Of a stretch of DNA of 64,000 nucleotides, positions 8,975-17,712 are shown in pieces. Made by a program: the position numbers and the translations under genes. Position 1 is the first letter of the stretch. The number at the start of each line of letters is the position of its first letter. The notes under the pieces were generated by a model. It saw nothing but the letters and a program-made list of their open reading frames with translations, did not search any database and had not been told where the DNA came from. Source of the DNA: Ignavibacteriota bacterium (GTDB taxonomy: Bacteria > Bacteroidota > Ignavibacteria > UBA10030 > SZUA-254); the NCBI GenBank assembly GCA_025358305.1, contig JANYJZ010000005.1:92271-156270 (forward strand), given 5' to 3'.

Positions 8975-9940
8975 ATGGCGAAGGGGAATATGATCGTTGC
9001 ACGATCGCTGGGGGAAGTCGCCTACGAGCGGAACTCCGTCGTCACCGTCGGCACCTTTGACGGCGTACATTGCGGGCATGAAGCCATCATCCGTGAGGTG
9101 ACGGCCAGATCGAAGACGCGCGGTGCGCGAAGCGTTGTCGTGACGTTCGATCCTCACCCGAAGGAGATCGTGGGTTCGGGTCCGGTGGCGTTCCTCGCAT
9201 CGCTGGAGGAACGGCTTTCGAAGTTCCGAGAGCTCGGCATCGATTTGGCGTTCGTCGTCGCCTTCACATTTGATTTTTCGCGGTTGACGTCCCGGGAGTT
9301 TTTCGAGCGCTACATCGTTCGCGGCGTCGGGGTTTCGGACGTCATCGTCGGACACGATCACATGTTCGGCCGGAACCGCGAAGCGGGCTTTCGCGAGCTC
9401 CAGAAGATGGGCGGCGAATCGGGATTCAGCGCCAGCGTCCTGGAACCTGTCACCGTCGACGGCGATATCGTCAGCAGTTCCTCGATCCGGCGGATGCTCT
9501 CCGAGGGCGACGTCTCCCGGGCAGCGAGGTTCCTCGGCCGCGAGTACGGCGTCCGGGGCTTGGTCGTCCACGGAGAAGGCAGAGGAAAAGAGCTCGGCGT
9601 CCCGACGGCGAACATCGAACCGGATTTCGCCAAGAAGCTCATTCCGTCCGGCGGCGTGTACGTCGTGCGCGTGATCAGGGCGGGTTCGGAGCAGTTCGGA
9701 ATGCTCAACATCGGCCAGAGGCCGACGTTCGGTCCCGACGGCCGGAGGACGCTCGAGGTGAACATCTTCGCGTTCGACGGCGAGCTCTACGGGGAGTCCG
9801 TCGAAGTCCGGTTCCTCAAGCGCTTGCGCGACGAACGGAAGTTTTCATCGGTAGACGATTTACGCAGACAATTACAGATCGACCGCAGCGAATCGCTCGC
9901 GTACATCGCTGCACAATCAACAGCACAAGCCTCATCATGA
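8975..9940 (+). CDS. ribF: Bifunctional riboflavin kinase / FAD synthetase
   Basis: About 321 residues. The N-terminal FAD synthetase domain has the nucleotidyltransferase signature GTFDGVHCGHEAII (27-40) and SSSIRRML. The C-terminal kinase domain has GRGKELGVPTANI and later NIGQRPTFG. Together they convert riboflavin to FMN and FAD in the cytoplasm. The start could also be the in-frame ATG at 8990, just after an AAGGGG. It keeps its usual place before rpsO although truB is missing. Confidence 0.94.
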   Translation: MAKGNMIVARSLGEVAYERNSVVTVGTFDGVHCGHEAIIREVTARSKTRGARSVVVTFDPHPKEIVGSGPVAFLASLEERLSKFRELGIDLAFVVAFTFDFSRLTSREFFERYIVRGVGVSDVIVGHDHMFGRNREAGFRELQKMGGESGFSASVLEPVTVDGDIVSSSSIRRMLSEGDVSRAARFLGREYGVRGLVVHGEGRGKELGVPTANIEPDFAKKLIPSGGVYVVRVIRAGSEQFGMLNIGQRPTFGPDGRRTLEVNIFAFDGELYGESVEVRFLKRLRDERKFSSVDDLRRQLQIDRSESLAYIAAQSTAQASS

Positions 9941-9952
9941 AGGAGCATTGAT

Positions 9953-10222
9953 ATGCCGTTACGCAAGGAACAGAAACAAGAGATCATGAAGAAATTCGGG
10001 AAATCGGCTACGGATTCCGGTTCGCCGGAAGTGCAGGTCGCGCTTCTGACGCTTAGGATCAACGAACTCTCCGGACACTTCGAAAAGAACAAGAAGGACC
10101 ACCATTCGCGCCGCGGGCTGTTGACCATGGTGTCAAAGCGGCGAAAGCTTCTCGACTACCTCCAGTCGAAGAGCATCGACCGGTACCGCAAGACCATCCA
10201 GGAACTCGAACTACGAAAATAA
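9953..10222 (+). CDS. rpsO: Small ribosomal subunit protein uS15
   Basis: An 89-residue S15 protein, full length, with the typical [19 protein letters not shown] and [20 protein letters not shown] segments. An AAGGAG lies 7 bases before the ATG. It lies between ribF and pnp, the conserved order. In other bacteria S15 and PNPase regulate the 5' regions of this pair; the 52 bases between rpsO and pnp show no obvious structure by eye. Confidence 0.97.
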   Translation: MPLRKEQKQEIMKKFGKSATDSGSPEVQVALLTLRINELSGHFEKNKKDHHSRRGLLTMVSKRRKLLDYLQSKSIDRYRKTIQELELRK

Positions 10223-10274
10223 CAGAAGGCTGCATACAGCAGACACATTAGGTGCAATTGAAGAAAGAACAGTC

Positions 10275-12509
10275 ATGGTAATCACAAAGAAGATCGACAT
10301 CGGGGGACGGATTATGTCCCTCGAAACGGGTAGGTTCGCCAAACAGGCGGACGGCGCCGTCATGGTAACATACGGCGAAACGATGGTGCTTGCCACCGTC
10401 GTTGCGAATAAAGAACCGAAAGAGGGACAGGACTTTTTCCCGATGCAGGTAGAATATCGTGAAAAGACGTCGGCCGCAGGAAAGATCCCCGGCGGATTCT
10501 TCAAAAGGGAAGCTCGTCCGACCGAGAAGGAGGTCCTCTCCTCGCGTCTCATCGACCGGCCGATCCGGCCCATGTTCCCCGAGACGTACCGCTGCGAGAC
10601 ACAGATCATGCTGTCGGTCTACTCGTCGGACATTGAGAACGACGGTGACCTCCTCGGTGCCATCGGCGCCTCGGCGGCTCTCTCCATCTCGGACATCCCG
10701 TTCGAAGGACCGACCGCGGAAGTGCGCGTCGGGCGCGTCGACGGCCAGCTCGTCATCAACCCCACGTTCCCGCAGCTCGTCACAAGCGACATGAATGTCA
10801 CCGTCGCCGGCACGCTCACTTCGATCGTCATGGTCGAAGGCGAGTCGAAGGAGATCTCCGAGCACGAAATGCTCGAAGCGATCAAGTTCGCGCACGGATA
10901 CATCCGTCAGATCTGCGAGCTCCAGGTCGAGCTCCAGAAGGCATGCGGCGTTCCGAAGCGCATCGTCACTGAGAACCCTGCGAAGAAGGCGCTCTTCGAT
11001 GTCATCGCCGGCATTGCCCGCAATGACATTCGAGCGATCTTCAGCAAGCCGGTCAAGAAAGAAGTGCTCAGTCAGGGCATCGACGCGATCCGCGACAAGG
11101 CGATGGAAGGCCTCAAGGCGACCATCACGACGCTCAACCTTCCCGTGAAGGAAGGCCACCCGAACGCGGCGGCAAACCTCATGGAAGCCTACAAGCTCAT
11201 GATCAAGGACGCGTTCCACGATGTGGAATACGAGGAAATGCGCCGGATGATCCTCACGGACGGCAAACGGCTCGACGGACGCTCGGTCACCGATATTCGG
11301 CCGATCGCATGCGAGATCGCCGTTCTCCCCCGAACGCACGGTTCAGCCCTGTTCACCCGCGGCGAGACGCAAAGCCTGACGACCGCAACGCTCGGCACGA
11401 AGGACGACGAGCAGAGGATCGATGGGCTGCTTGCCGAAAGCACGAAGAGGTTCATGCTGCACTACAACTTCCCGCCGTTCTCCGTCGGCGAGGTCGGCAG
11501 ACTCGGCAGCACGGGGCGCCGTGAGATCGGGCACGGCGCACTCGCCGAACGGTCGCTCATCAACATGCTCCCGATCGAGGCGGATTTTCCGTATACGATC
11601 CGCATCGTTTCCGACATTCTCGAGTCGAACGGTTCCTCTTCGATGGCCACTGTCTGTGCGGGTTCGCTCGCGCTCATGGACGCCGGCGTGCCGGTGAAGA
11701 AGGCCGTCGCTGGCATCGCGATGGGACTCATCAAGGAAGGGGACAAGATCGCAGTCCTGAGCGATATTCTCGGCAACGAGGATCATCTCGGCGACATGGA
11801 TTTCAAGGTCGCTGGCACGAAGGACGGTATCACCGGCTTCCAGATGGACATCAAGATCCAAGGGATCTCCTTCGATATCTTCGAGAAGGCGCTCGCCCAA
11901 GCGAAGGTCGGCCGTGAGCATATCTTGGGGATCATGGACAAGACCCTGGCGCAGCCGAAGCCGGATCTTTCACCGTACGCTCCGCGATTGACGACGATCA
12001 AGATCCCGACGGATATGATCGGTGCGGTCATCGGACCGGGCGGAAAGATGATCCGCCAGATCGTGAAGGATACGGGCGCGGAGATCAACATCGAGGATGA
12101 CGGAACCGTCACCATCGCTTCCATCTCGGCAGAAGGAAGTGCCAAGGCGCTCGCGATCATCAGCAAGATCGTCGAGATCCCCGAAGTCGGGAAGCTCTAT
12201 CCGGGCAAAGTGACGCGCACGATGGACTTCGGCGCGTTCGTGGAATTCCTTCCCGGGAAAGAGGGGCTCGTCCACATCTCGCACCTTGCCACGAACCGCG
12301 TCAATAAGGTAACCGACGTGGTCAACGTCGGCGACCCGCTCGACGTGATTCTTCTGAAGAAGGACGAGGAAGGCCGGTATAATCTGAGCCACAAGGCGAC
12401 GATGCCGGGCTACGATGCGGCCGCAGAGGCGGCCAAAGACGAAGAGCGGAGACGCGAACGCGGTCCCCGGCGCGACGACCGTCGCGGCGGAGGCGATCGC
12501 CGGCGCTAA
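10275..12509 (+). CDS. pnp: Polyribonucleotide nucleotidyltransferase (PNPase)
   Basis: A 744-residue 3'-5' phosphorolytic exoribonuclease. Two RNase PH domains flank an all-helical domain. The KH domain starts near I577 with IPTDMIGAVIGPGGKMIRQI, and an S1 domain follows (about 645-715, GKVTRTMDFGAFVEFLPG). The last 25 residues are an Arg/Gly/Asp-rich tail, probably RNA-binding and more basic than usual. It closes the rimP-pnp operon and is followed by a strong terminator. Confidence 0.97.
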   Translation: MVITKKIDIGGRIMSLETGRFAKQADGAVMVTYGETMVLATVVANKEPKEGQDFFPMQVEYREKTSAAGKIPGGFFKREARPTEKEVLSSRLIDRPIRPMFPETYRCETQIMLSVYSSDIENDGDLLGAIGASAALSISDIPFEGPTAEVRVGRVDGQLVINPTFPQLVTSDMNVTVAGTLTSIVMVEGESKEISEHEMLEAIKFAHGYIRQICELQVELQKACGVPKRIVTENPAKKALFDVIAGIARNDIRAIFSKPVKKEVLSQGIDAIRDKAMEGLKATITTLNLPVKEGHPNAAANLMEAYKLMIKDAFHDVEYEEMRRMILTDGKRLDGRSVTDIRPIACEIAVLPRTHGSALFTRGETQSLTTATLGTKDDEQRIDGLLAESTKRFMLHYNFPPFSVGEVGRLGSTGRREIGHGALAERSLINMLPIEADFPYTIRIVSDILESNGSSSMATVCAGSLALMDAGVPVKKAVAGIAMGLIKEGDKIAVLSDILGNEDHLGDMDFKVAGTKDGITGFQMDIKIQGISFDIFEKALAQAKVGREHILGIMDKTLAQPKPDLSPYAPRLTTIKIPTDMIGAVIGPGGKMIRQIVKDTGAEINIEDDGTVTIASISAEGSAKALAIISKIVEIPEVGKLYPGKVTRTMDFGAFVEFLPGKEGLVHISHLATNRVNKVTDVVNVGDPLDVILLKKDEEGRYNLSHKATMPGYDAAAEAAKDEERRRERGPRRDDRRGGGDRRR

Positions 12510-12531
12510 GCCGTTCTGTACGCTGACAATG

Positions 12532-12583
12532 GATGCCCGCTCCGATACATCTTCGTGGAAGATCGGGCGGGCATCTTTTTTTT
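12532..12583 (+). terminator. Intrinsic terminator after pnp
   Basis: A 9-bp perfect stem GATGCCCGC / GCGGGCATC, extended inside by TCCGAT / ATCGG, followed by eight T. It lies 22 bases after pnp and ends the translation operon. Confidence 0.9.
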
Positions 12584-12585
12584 AT

Positions 12586-12602
12586 CCCCGCGATGCGCGG
12601 GG
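12586..12602 (+). other. Short perfect hairpin upstream of gpmI
   Basis: CCCCGCG-ATG-CGCGGGG, a 7-bp G:C stem with a 3-base loop, lying between the pnp terminator and the gpmI start (12636). It lacks a T-run. It could be part of the gpmI leader or a leftover terminator arm. Confidence 0.5.
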
Positions 12603-12635
12603 AAACATCATCGCTCATATTATTGAATCATCCTC

Positions 12636-14165
12636 ATGACGCAGAACGCAATCCTCATCATTCTCGACGGATTCGGCATCGGCAAGAATCCGAACATCGA
12701 CGCGATCGCGCAGGCCCGGAAGCCCTTTATCGATTCGCTCTTCCGGACGTACCCCTGGACCGCCGTGAACGCCTCGAGCGAGGACGTCGGCCTGCCGATG
12801 GGCCAAATGGGGAATTCGGAGGTCGGCCATATGAACATCGGAGCGGGCAGGGTGGTCTACCAGGAGATCACGCGCATCAACAGGTCGATTCGGATGGGCG
12901 ACTTCTTCGAGAAGCCCGCGTTCCTCGGAGCGATCGAACACGTGAAGGAGAAGGGATCATCGCTTCATTTCATCGGGCTCCTCTCCGACGGCGGCGTTCA
13001 CAGCCTGAACACGCACCTCTATGCGCTCCTCGCTCTCGCGAAGAGGCATGACCTCACGAAAGTGTACGTTCACGCGTTTCTCGACGGACGTGACACACCG
13101 CCTCAGCAAGGAGCGCAATACCTTGCCGAACTCCTGGAAAAGATGCGCGAGATCGGGACGGGGGAGCTCGCGACGGTCATCGGACGCTATTACGGGATGG
13201 ACAGGGATAACCGGTGGGACCGGACGGAATTGACCTACCGCATGATGACTGAAGGCACGGGCACCCGTACCGAAGATCCGATCGCCGCCGTGCGCACCTC
13301 GTACGCGGCCGGCGTGACGGACGAGTTCATCGCCCCGATCGTCGCTGAGGAGGGCGGCCGTGCCGTCGCGTCCATCGCGGACGGAGATGCGGTGATCTAC
13401 TTTAATTACCGCACGGACAGGACGCGGCAGCTCACGCGCGCATTCATCGACAATCCGTTCGACAAGTTCGCACGGCGCAAACTCCAGATCTATTACGCGA
13501 CGATGACGCAGTATCACGAGGACTTCCACTGTCCGGTCGCGTTCCCTCCGACGGTTCTCACCAAAACGCTCGGAGAGATCATCTCCAGTCTGGGCTTGAA
13601 ACAGCTCCATATTGCCGAGACGGAAAAGTATGCTCACGTGACGTTCTTTTTCAACGGGGGAAGGGAAGAGCCGTTCCCGGGTGAGGAGCGCGTTCTCGTC
13701 CCCTCGCCACGCGGCGTTGCGACGTATGACCTGAAACCCGAGATGAGCGCCTATGGGATCACGGAGAAGGCCTTGGAGGGCCTCTCATCGCATGCGTACG
13801 CGTTCGTCGTTATGAACTATGCGAACACGGACATGGTGGGCCACTCGGGAAAGATGGCGGCCACGATTCAAGCGGTCGAGGTCGTCGATGACTGCCTGAG
13901 CAAGGTGGTGCCCGCCGCGCTCGCCAACGGATATACCGTCCTAATCACTGCCGATCACGGGAACGCGGACAAGATGGTGGACGACAACGGGGGTCCGTTG
14001 ACGTCGCACACGACGAATTTAGTGCCGTTCCTACTCATTCATGATGGGGAAAAACGGGAATTGCGACCGGGGGGCAAACTTTCGGACATCGCACCGACCA
14101 TTCTCCAGGTCATGCAGATCCCCGTGCCTATAGAGATGGACGGCACGTCGCTCATCGTGAAGTGA
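12636..14165 (+). CDS. gpmI: 2,3-bisphosphoglycerate-independent phosphoglycerate mutase
   Basis: A 509-residue Mn-dependent enzyme of the alkaline phosphatase superfamily that interconverts 3- and 2-phosphoglycerate in glycolysis. D11 (ILDGFG) and the nucleophile S61 in MGNSEVGHMNIGAGR are present, as are LLSDGGVHS, the DGRDTPP loop, and the C-terminal metal site TADHGNAD with VMNYANTDMVGHSG. Length matches the family (about 510). It stands alone after the pnp terminator. Confidence 0.96.
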   Translation: MTQNAILIILDGFGIGKNPNIDAIAQARKPFIDSLFRTYPWTAVNASSEDVGLPMGQMGNSEVGHMNIGAGRVVYQEITRINRSIRMGDFFEKPAFLGAIEHVKEKGSSLHFIGLLSDGGVHSLNTHLYALLALAKRHDLTKVYVHAFLDGRDTPPQQGAQYLAELLEKMREIGTGELATVIGRYYGMDRDNRWDRTELTYRMMTEGTGTRTEDPIAAVRTSYAAGVTDEFIAPIVAEEGGRAVASIADGDAVIYFNYRTDRTRQLTRAFIDNPFDKFARRKLQIYYATMTQYHEDFHCPVAFPPTVLTKTLGEIISSLGLKQLHIAETEKYAHVTFFFNGGREEPFPGEERVLVPSPRGVATYDLKPEMSAYGITEKALEGLSSHAYAFVVMNYANTDMVGHSGKMAATIQAVEVVDDCLSKVVPAALANGYTVLITADHGNADKMVDDNGGPLTSHTTNLVPFLLIHDGEKRELRPGGKLSDIAPTILQVMQIPVPIEMDGTSLIVK

Positions 14166-14183
14166 TCCTCCGGAGCGGTCTTT

Positions 14184-14211
14184 CCCCCTCCCGTTGCGGG
14201 TAGGGGGAGGG
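14184..14211. other. G:C hairpin between convergent genes gpmI and bshC
   Basis: CCCCCTCCC and GGGGGAGGG form a perfect 9-bp stem around a 10-base loop. There is no long T-run on either strand, so it is not a textbook terminator, but its place between two convergent stops suggests a 3' end role for both transcripts. Confidence 0.5.
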
Positions 14212-14228
14212 TCAACGCGCCGTGCCGA

Positions 14229-15932
14229 TCACTGCTGGACGGCGGCGACGGCGTCGGGGAGGGGGGCGATCTTCGCCGTCGGCTGGATCGTGATGACCTG
14301 GTGCTTGAGTTCGTCGATCTGGAGGACCTCGTTGAGCTCGCGGATGAAGTCGAGACCGTGCTTGTTGAGGAAGTAGACGATGTTGAGTTCGCGTTCCTGG
14401 AGGTTCCCGTTGGGGAGGATCGCGTTGGAGACCTTTTCCACCTGGCGAAGGGCGGTCTCGTGCTTCCGGGTCTGCGCCTCCATCACTTTTTCCTTGAGTG
14501 CGACGAGGTTTGACTCGATCTTCGAGCGGGAGGTCTCCAGGGCGCCGAGAAGGGTCGGGTCGATGTAGTTGAGCCCGAACTTCATCTCGTTCATCTTGTC
14601 GTTGAGGTGCTGGAGCGCCTCGGAGAACATCTCGTCGACGTTCACTTCGGATGTCAGTTCGACGACCTTGCGGTTCACGCGATTGATGTCGTCGAAGAAC
14701 TCAATAAGTTCGAGCTGGAACTTTTCGATGATCCGGAGCGACTTTTCCTCGACGATCGTCGCGCTTGCGCGGGGGTAGATCACCGGCATGTCAATCCCAA
14801 AATTCTCGTAGACCGGCTTGAGCTGGGCAAAGTATCCGACCTCCGATGGGCCAGCGACATAGGCGATCGTCGGAAGGAGCGTGTCCTGGCAGATCGGTCG
14901 CAGGGCGACGTTCGGACTGAGGAGCTCCGGCGTGTCTGTCGCGATGGCAAGGAGCTCGTCCTTCTGGATGAAGTGACGGGTGCCTTTCAGGCTGAAGTCC
15001 GTCTCCCGGGGCTCGATGAAGTACCGGCCCCCCTTGTGGTAGAGGAAGAGGTTCATGGCTTTCGTTTTGATCTGTGCGTGGTACCGGCCCTCGAGTTCCG
15101 CGCTCCGCTGGATGATGAGCTGTGACACTTTCGGGAACTCCAGGATCTCCTTCGTGAAGAGAGGCGTGAGGATCTTCTTCAGCCTGCGGTCGTTTGCGGA
15201 GATGAACACGAGCCCCTCGTCCGCAAAGAGCCGATTCATGAACGTCGCGAACGCCGCGTTGAAATTCACCGGCGCCCCGTAGGTCTCCCGGAGAAGCGAG
15301 AGCACCTGAGGTTTGAATTCGGAGTGCGACAGGGCGTTCTGGACTTGGTCAAGAAACGTGTCGCGGTACGAATCGAGCATGAGCTCACCGACCGGGCCGA
15401 GGTTCTTACCCGCCGCTTTTCCGTTCACGAGATATTCGATCGTCACCGGCCGATGTTCCGTATTGAGCAGACCGACCTTGCTCACTTCCTCCAGATCGTG
15501 ATCCTCACCCTCCAGCCAGAAGACCGGTACGAACCGGTAGTCCGGATAGGCCTTGCGCAGCTGTTTCACGAGCTTGATGGCGGTGATGGTCTTGTAGATC
15601 GTATAGATCGGGCCGCCGAGCATACCGACCTGCTGCCCGGTCACCACGGCGAACGTATTACTCTGTTCCAGGTCCGCGATGTGGCCGAGAGTCAGTGCGG
15701 AGCAGTTCCATCGTTGATTCTGCTCCCGGAGAACTTCGCCGAGGAGCCCCCGGTGGCCGATGCGGGCATTGACTCGGGCTGCGAGGTTCGGCAAGTGCTG
15801 CATCGAACGGAAGTCCGAGGCAAAGTACTGCTGGACCTTGGGAAAATCGAAGAGATAGTCACGGAAGAGGCGGGAGAACCCCCCGGTGGATTCGGAGAAA
15901 TCTTCGAAATTGACGTACTGTACTTTGGTCAT
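14229..15932 (-). CDS. bshC: Bacillithiol biosynthesis cysteine-adding enzyme BshC
   Basis: A 567-residue cytoplasmic protein with a Rossmann-like core and a long coiled-coil insertion (about 415-500). It adds cysteine to glucosaminyl-malate in the last step of bacillithiol synthesis. Family motifs are clear: ARIGHRGLLGEVLREQN, VTGQQVGMLGGPIYTIYK, and VPVFWLEGEDHDLEEV. Length is slightly above the Bacillus protein. BshA and BshB are not in this window. It is monocistronic with its own promoter and is divergent from the Rieske operon. Confidence 0.92.
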   Translation of the reverse strand: MTKVQYVNFEDFSESTGGFSRLFRDYLFDFPKVQQYFASDFRSMQHLPNLAARVNARIGHRGLLGEVLREQNQRWNCSALTLGHIADLEQSNTFAVVTGQQVGMLGGPIYTIYKTITAIKLVKQLRKAYPDYRFVPVFWLEGEDHDLEEVSKVGLLNTEHRPVTIEYLVNGKAAGKNLGPVGELMLDSYRDTFLDQVQNALSHSEFKPQVLSLLRETYGAPVNFNAAFATFMNRLFADEGLVFISANDRRLKKILTPLFTKEILEFPKVSQLIIQRSAELEGRYHAQIKTKAMNLFLYHKGGRYFIEPRETDFSLKGTRHFIQKDELLAIATDTPELLSPNVALRPICQDTLLPTIAYVAGPSEVGYFAQLKPVYENFGIDMPVIYPRASATIVEEKSLRIIEKFQLELIEFFDDINRVNRKVVELTSEVNVDEMFSEALQHLNDKMNEMKFGLNYIDPTLLGALETSRSKIESNLVALKEKVMEAQTRKHETALRQVEKVSNAILPNGNLQERELNIVYFLNKHGLDFIRELNEVLQIDELKHQVITIQPTAKIAPLPDAVAAVQQ

Positions 15933-15963
15933 GTGTCCAAGGATGGAAGGGAGTATGGGTGAA

Positions 15964-15992
15964 AATATACTCTTTCACACCCACAGAAGCAA
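15964..15992 (-). promoter_or_regulatory. Putative promoter of bshC
   Basis: Read on the minus strand: TTGCTT, 17-base spacer, TATATT, the same hexamers and spacer as at rimP. The predicted transcript starts about 25 bases before the ATG. Confidence 0.65.
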
Positions 15993-16136
15993 ACTACCGG
16001 ACGCATCGCCCCGGCGAGGGCTCCGGCACAGCCGGCGTTGGCCTGCTCTCGCTGCCGTATCGTTTCCACAGGCCTCCGGGCGTTCTGTGCGAGGAGCTCC
16101 GTCTCGATATTCGGACGAAATAGTCCATGAATTTGA

Positions 16137-16165
16137 TTGACTACGAATTATAATTTGTTTATATT
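16137..16165 (+). promoter_or_regulatory. Putative promoter of the Rieske/cytochrome b operon
   Basis: TTGACT, 17-base spacer, TATATT, in a sharply A+T-rich stretch. The predicted start is near 16172, 35 bases before the Rieske ATG. The region from 15993 to 16136 between the two divergent promoters shows no convincing gene. Confidence 0.65.
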
Positions 16166-16206
16166 TCTTAGTTTTCAATCCAATTTATAACATTTTCAGT
16201 CTAGGA

Positions 16207-16884
16207 ATGGATACTCCGAACCAACCGAACGTGGATCCAAAACCGGTGATCCCGGCCTCGACCGCGGCTGCTCCGGCATCGCCAGAGAAGCAGGCGGCTC
16301 CCGCCGTGAAACCCCCCGCCGCAGCTCCGGCAAAGCCCGCCGCCGCAGGCGTGAAAAAGCCGAAGCAGGACAAAGCTCCCGAAGATGATCCCGGCATCTG
16401 GCGCATAAGCCGGCGGAACTTCTTTTCGATCGCGGGCTGGGCCGCATTCTTCGTCTTCATCGCCACGTCGACGATCGCATCGCTCCGCATGATGTTTCCC
16501 AGGATCCTCTACGAGCCGCCCTCCGCGTTCAAGGCGGGCTTTCCTGATGACTATTTGGTCGGAGAGGTAAGCGAGAAGTACAAGGACGAGTTCCGCGTCT
16601 GGATCGTCCGGGAGTCGGAAGGATTTTACGCTCTTTCGGCCATCTGCACGCACCTTGGATGCACGCCGCGGTGGCTCTCGTCGGAGAGCAAGTTCAAGTG
16701 TCCCTGTCACGGGAGCGGCTTCCGGATGAGCGGCATCAATTTCGAAGGCCCGGCTCCGCGTCCGCTCGAACGCCTCAAGATCTCCCTTGCCGATGACGGC
16801 CAGCTGCTCATCGACCGCAAGATCAAGTTCCTCTACGAAAAAGGGGACTGGGCCAAGCCCGATTGCTTCTTGAAGTACAGTTAA
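16207..16884 (+). CDS. Rieske iron-sulfur protein of a menaquinol:cytochrome c oxidoreductase
   Basis: A 225-residue protein. Residues 1-62 are an unusual Pro/Ala/Lys-rich cytoplasmic extension. A twin-arginine signal ISRRNFFSIAG (R69, R70) precedes one membrane anchor (about 73-92). The Rieske domain has CTHLGC (C147, H149, C152) and CPCHGSGF (C165, C167, H168), giving both histidine and both cysteine cluster ligands plus the disulfide pair. It passes electrons from quinol to cytochrome c outside the membrane. It is the first gene of a four-gene operon with cytochrome b, subunit IV and a multihaem cytochrome. AGGA sits right against the ATG, so the exact start is a little uncertain. Confidence 0.93.
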   Translation: MDTPNQPNVDPKPVIPASTAAAPASPEKQAAPAVKPPAAAPAKPAAAGVKKPKQDKAPEDDPGIWRISRRNFFSIAGWAAFFVFIATSTIASLRMMFPRILYEPPSAFKAGFPDDYLVGEVSEKYKDEFRVWIVRESEGFYALSAICTHLGCTPRWLSSESKFKCPCHGSGFRMSGINFEGPAPRPLERLKISLADDGQLLIDRKIKFLYEKGDWAKPDCFLKYS

Positions 16885-16912
16885 GGTCTAGCGTAAAACC
16901 AGAGGAGAAGGA

Positions 16913-17689
16913 ATGCTCAAGATTCGCGAAAAGCTTCAGCAGTCGGAAGTCTGGAAGTCCATTTTCCGGCACAACTATCAGGACACCAATCGTAACAGGG
17001 CGCTGCAGATCGTGGACAACGTGTTCCTCCACCTGCATCCCGTCCGCATCCAGCGCCACGCCACGAACGTCGGGTTCACGTGGGGCATGGGGGGCATCAC
17101 GTTCCTTCTGTTCATCATCCTCACCATCACGGGCGTCATCCTGATGTTCTACTACCGGCCCGCGTCCGAGTACGCGTATGAAGATATGAAGTACCTCATG
17201 AACGACGTCGCGTTCGGACCGCTCATCCGAAACATGCACCGCTGGGCCGCCCACGCGATGGTCATCACCGTCATGCTGCATATGTTTCGGGTCTTCCTGA
17301 CCGGTTCGTACAAACCCCCGAGACAGTTCAACTGGGTCGTCGGAGTGCTCCTCCTCGTCCTGACGCTCCTCCTGAGCTTCACCGGGTACCTGCTGCCGTG
17401 GGACCAGCTCGCGATATGGGCTGTGACGGTCGGGACCAATATGGCGCGAGCGACGCCACTGCTGGGGCATGAGGGCCCGTTCGGCGCGGCACTCGGCATG
17501 CGCATCGACAACGACGTCCGTTTCGTGCTCCTGGGAGGGACCCAGGTCGGCCCGCCGACGCTGTTGCGATTCTATGTCGGCCACTGCATCTTCCTGCCGC
17601 TCATCGCTTCGATCTTCATGATCGTCCATTTCTGGCGGATCCGGAAGGACGGCGGCATCTCCGGCCCCACATCGACAACCAAAGAATAA
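16913..17689 (+). CDS. Cytochrome b, b6-type N-terminal half
   Basis: A 258-residue membrane protein with four helices that binds two b-type haems and quinol. Haem ligands are H109 and H123 on one helix and H224 and H239 on another. The 14 residues between the second pair match cytochrome b6 and Bacillus QcrB rather than mitochondrial cytochrome b (13). [19 protein letters not shown] is the Qo-side signature. GAGGAGAAGG precedes the ATG. Together with the next gene it makes a split cytochrome b. Confidence 0.93.
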   Translation: MLKIREKLQQSEVWKSIFRHNYQDTNRNRALQIVDNVFLHLHPVRIQRHATNVGFTWGMGGITFLLFIILTITGVILMFYYRPASEYAYEDMKYLMNDVAFGPLIRNMHRWAAHAMVITVMLHMFRVFLTGSYKPPRQFNWVVGVLLLVLTLLLSFTGYLLPWDQLAIWAVTVGTNMARATPLLGHEGPFGAALGMRIDNDVRFVLLGGTQVGPPTLLRFYVGHCIFLPLIASIFMIVHFWRIRKDGGISGPTSTTKE

Positions 17690-17712
17690 TAACAAGAGGA
17701 TAGACGAGTACG

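Noticed and set aside
15975..16178. A 67-codon minus-strand frame in the bshC/Rieske gap
   Set aside because: It overlaps both predicted promoters, has low-complexity basic content and no ribosome-binding site.
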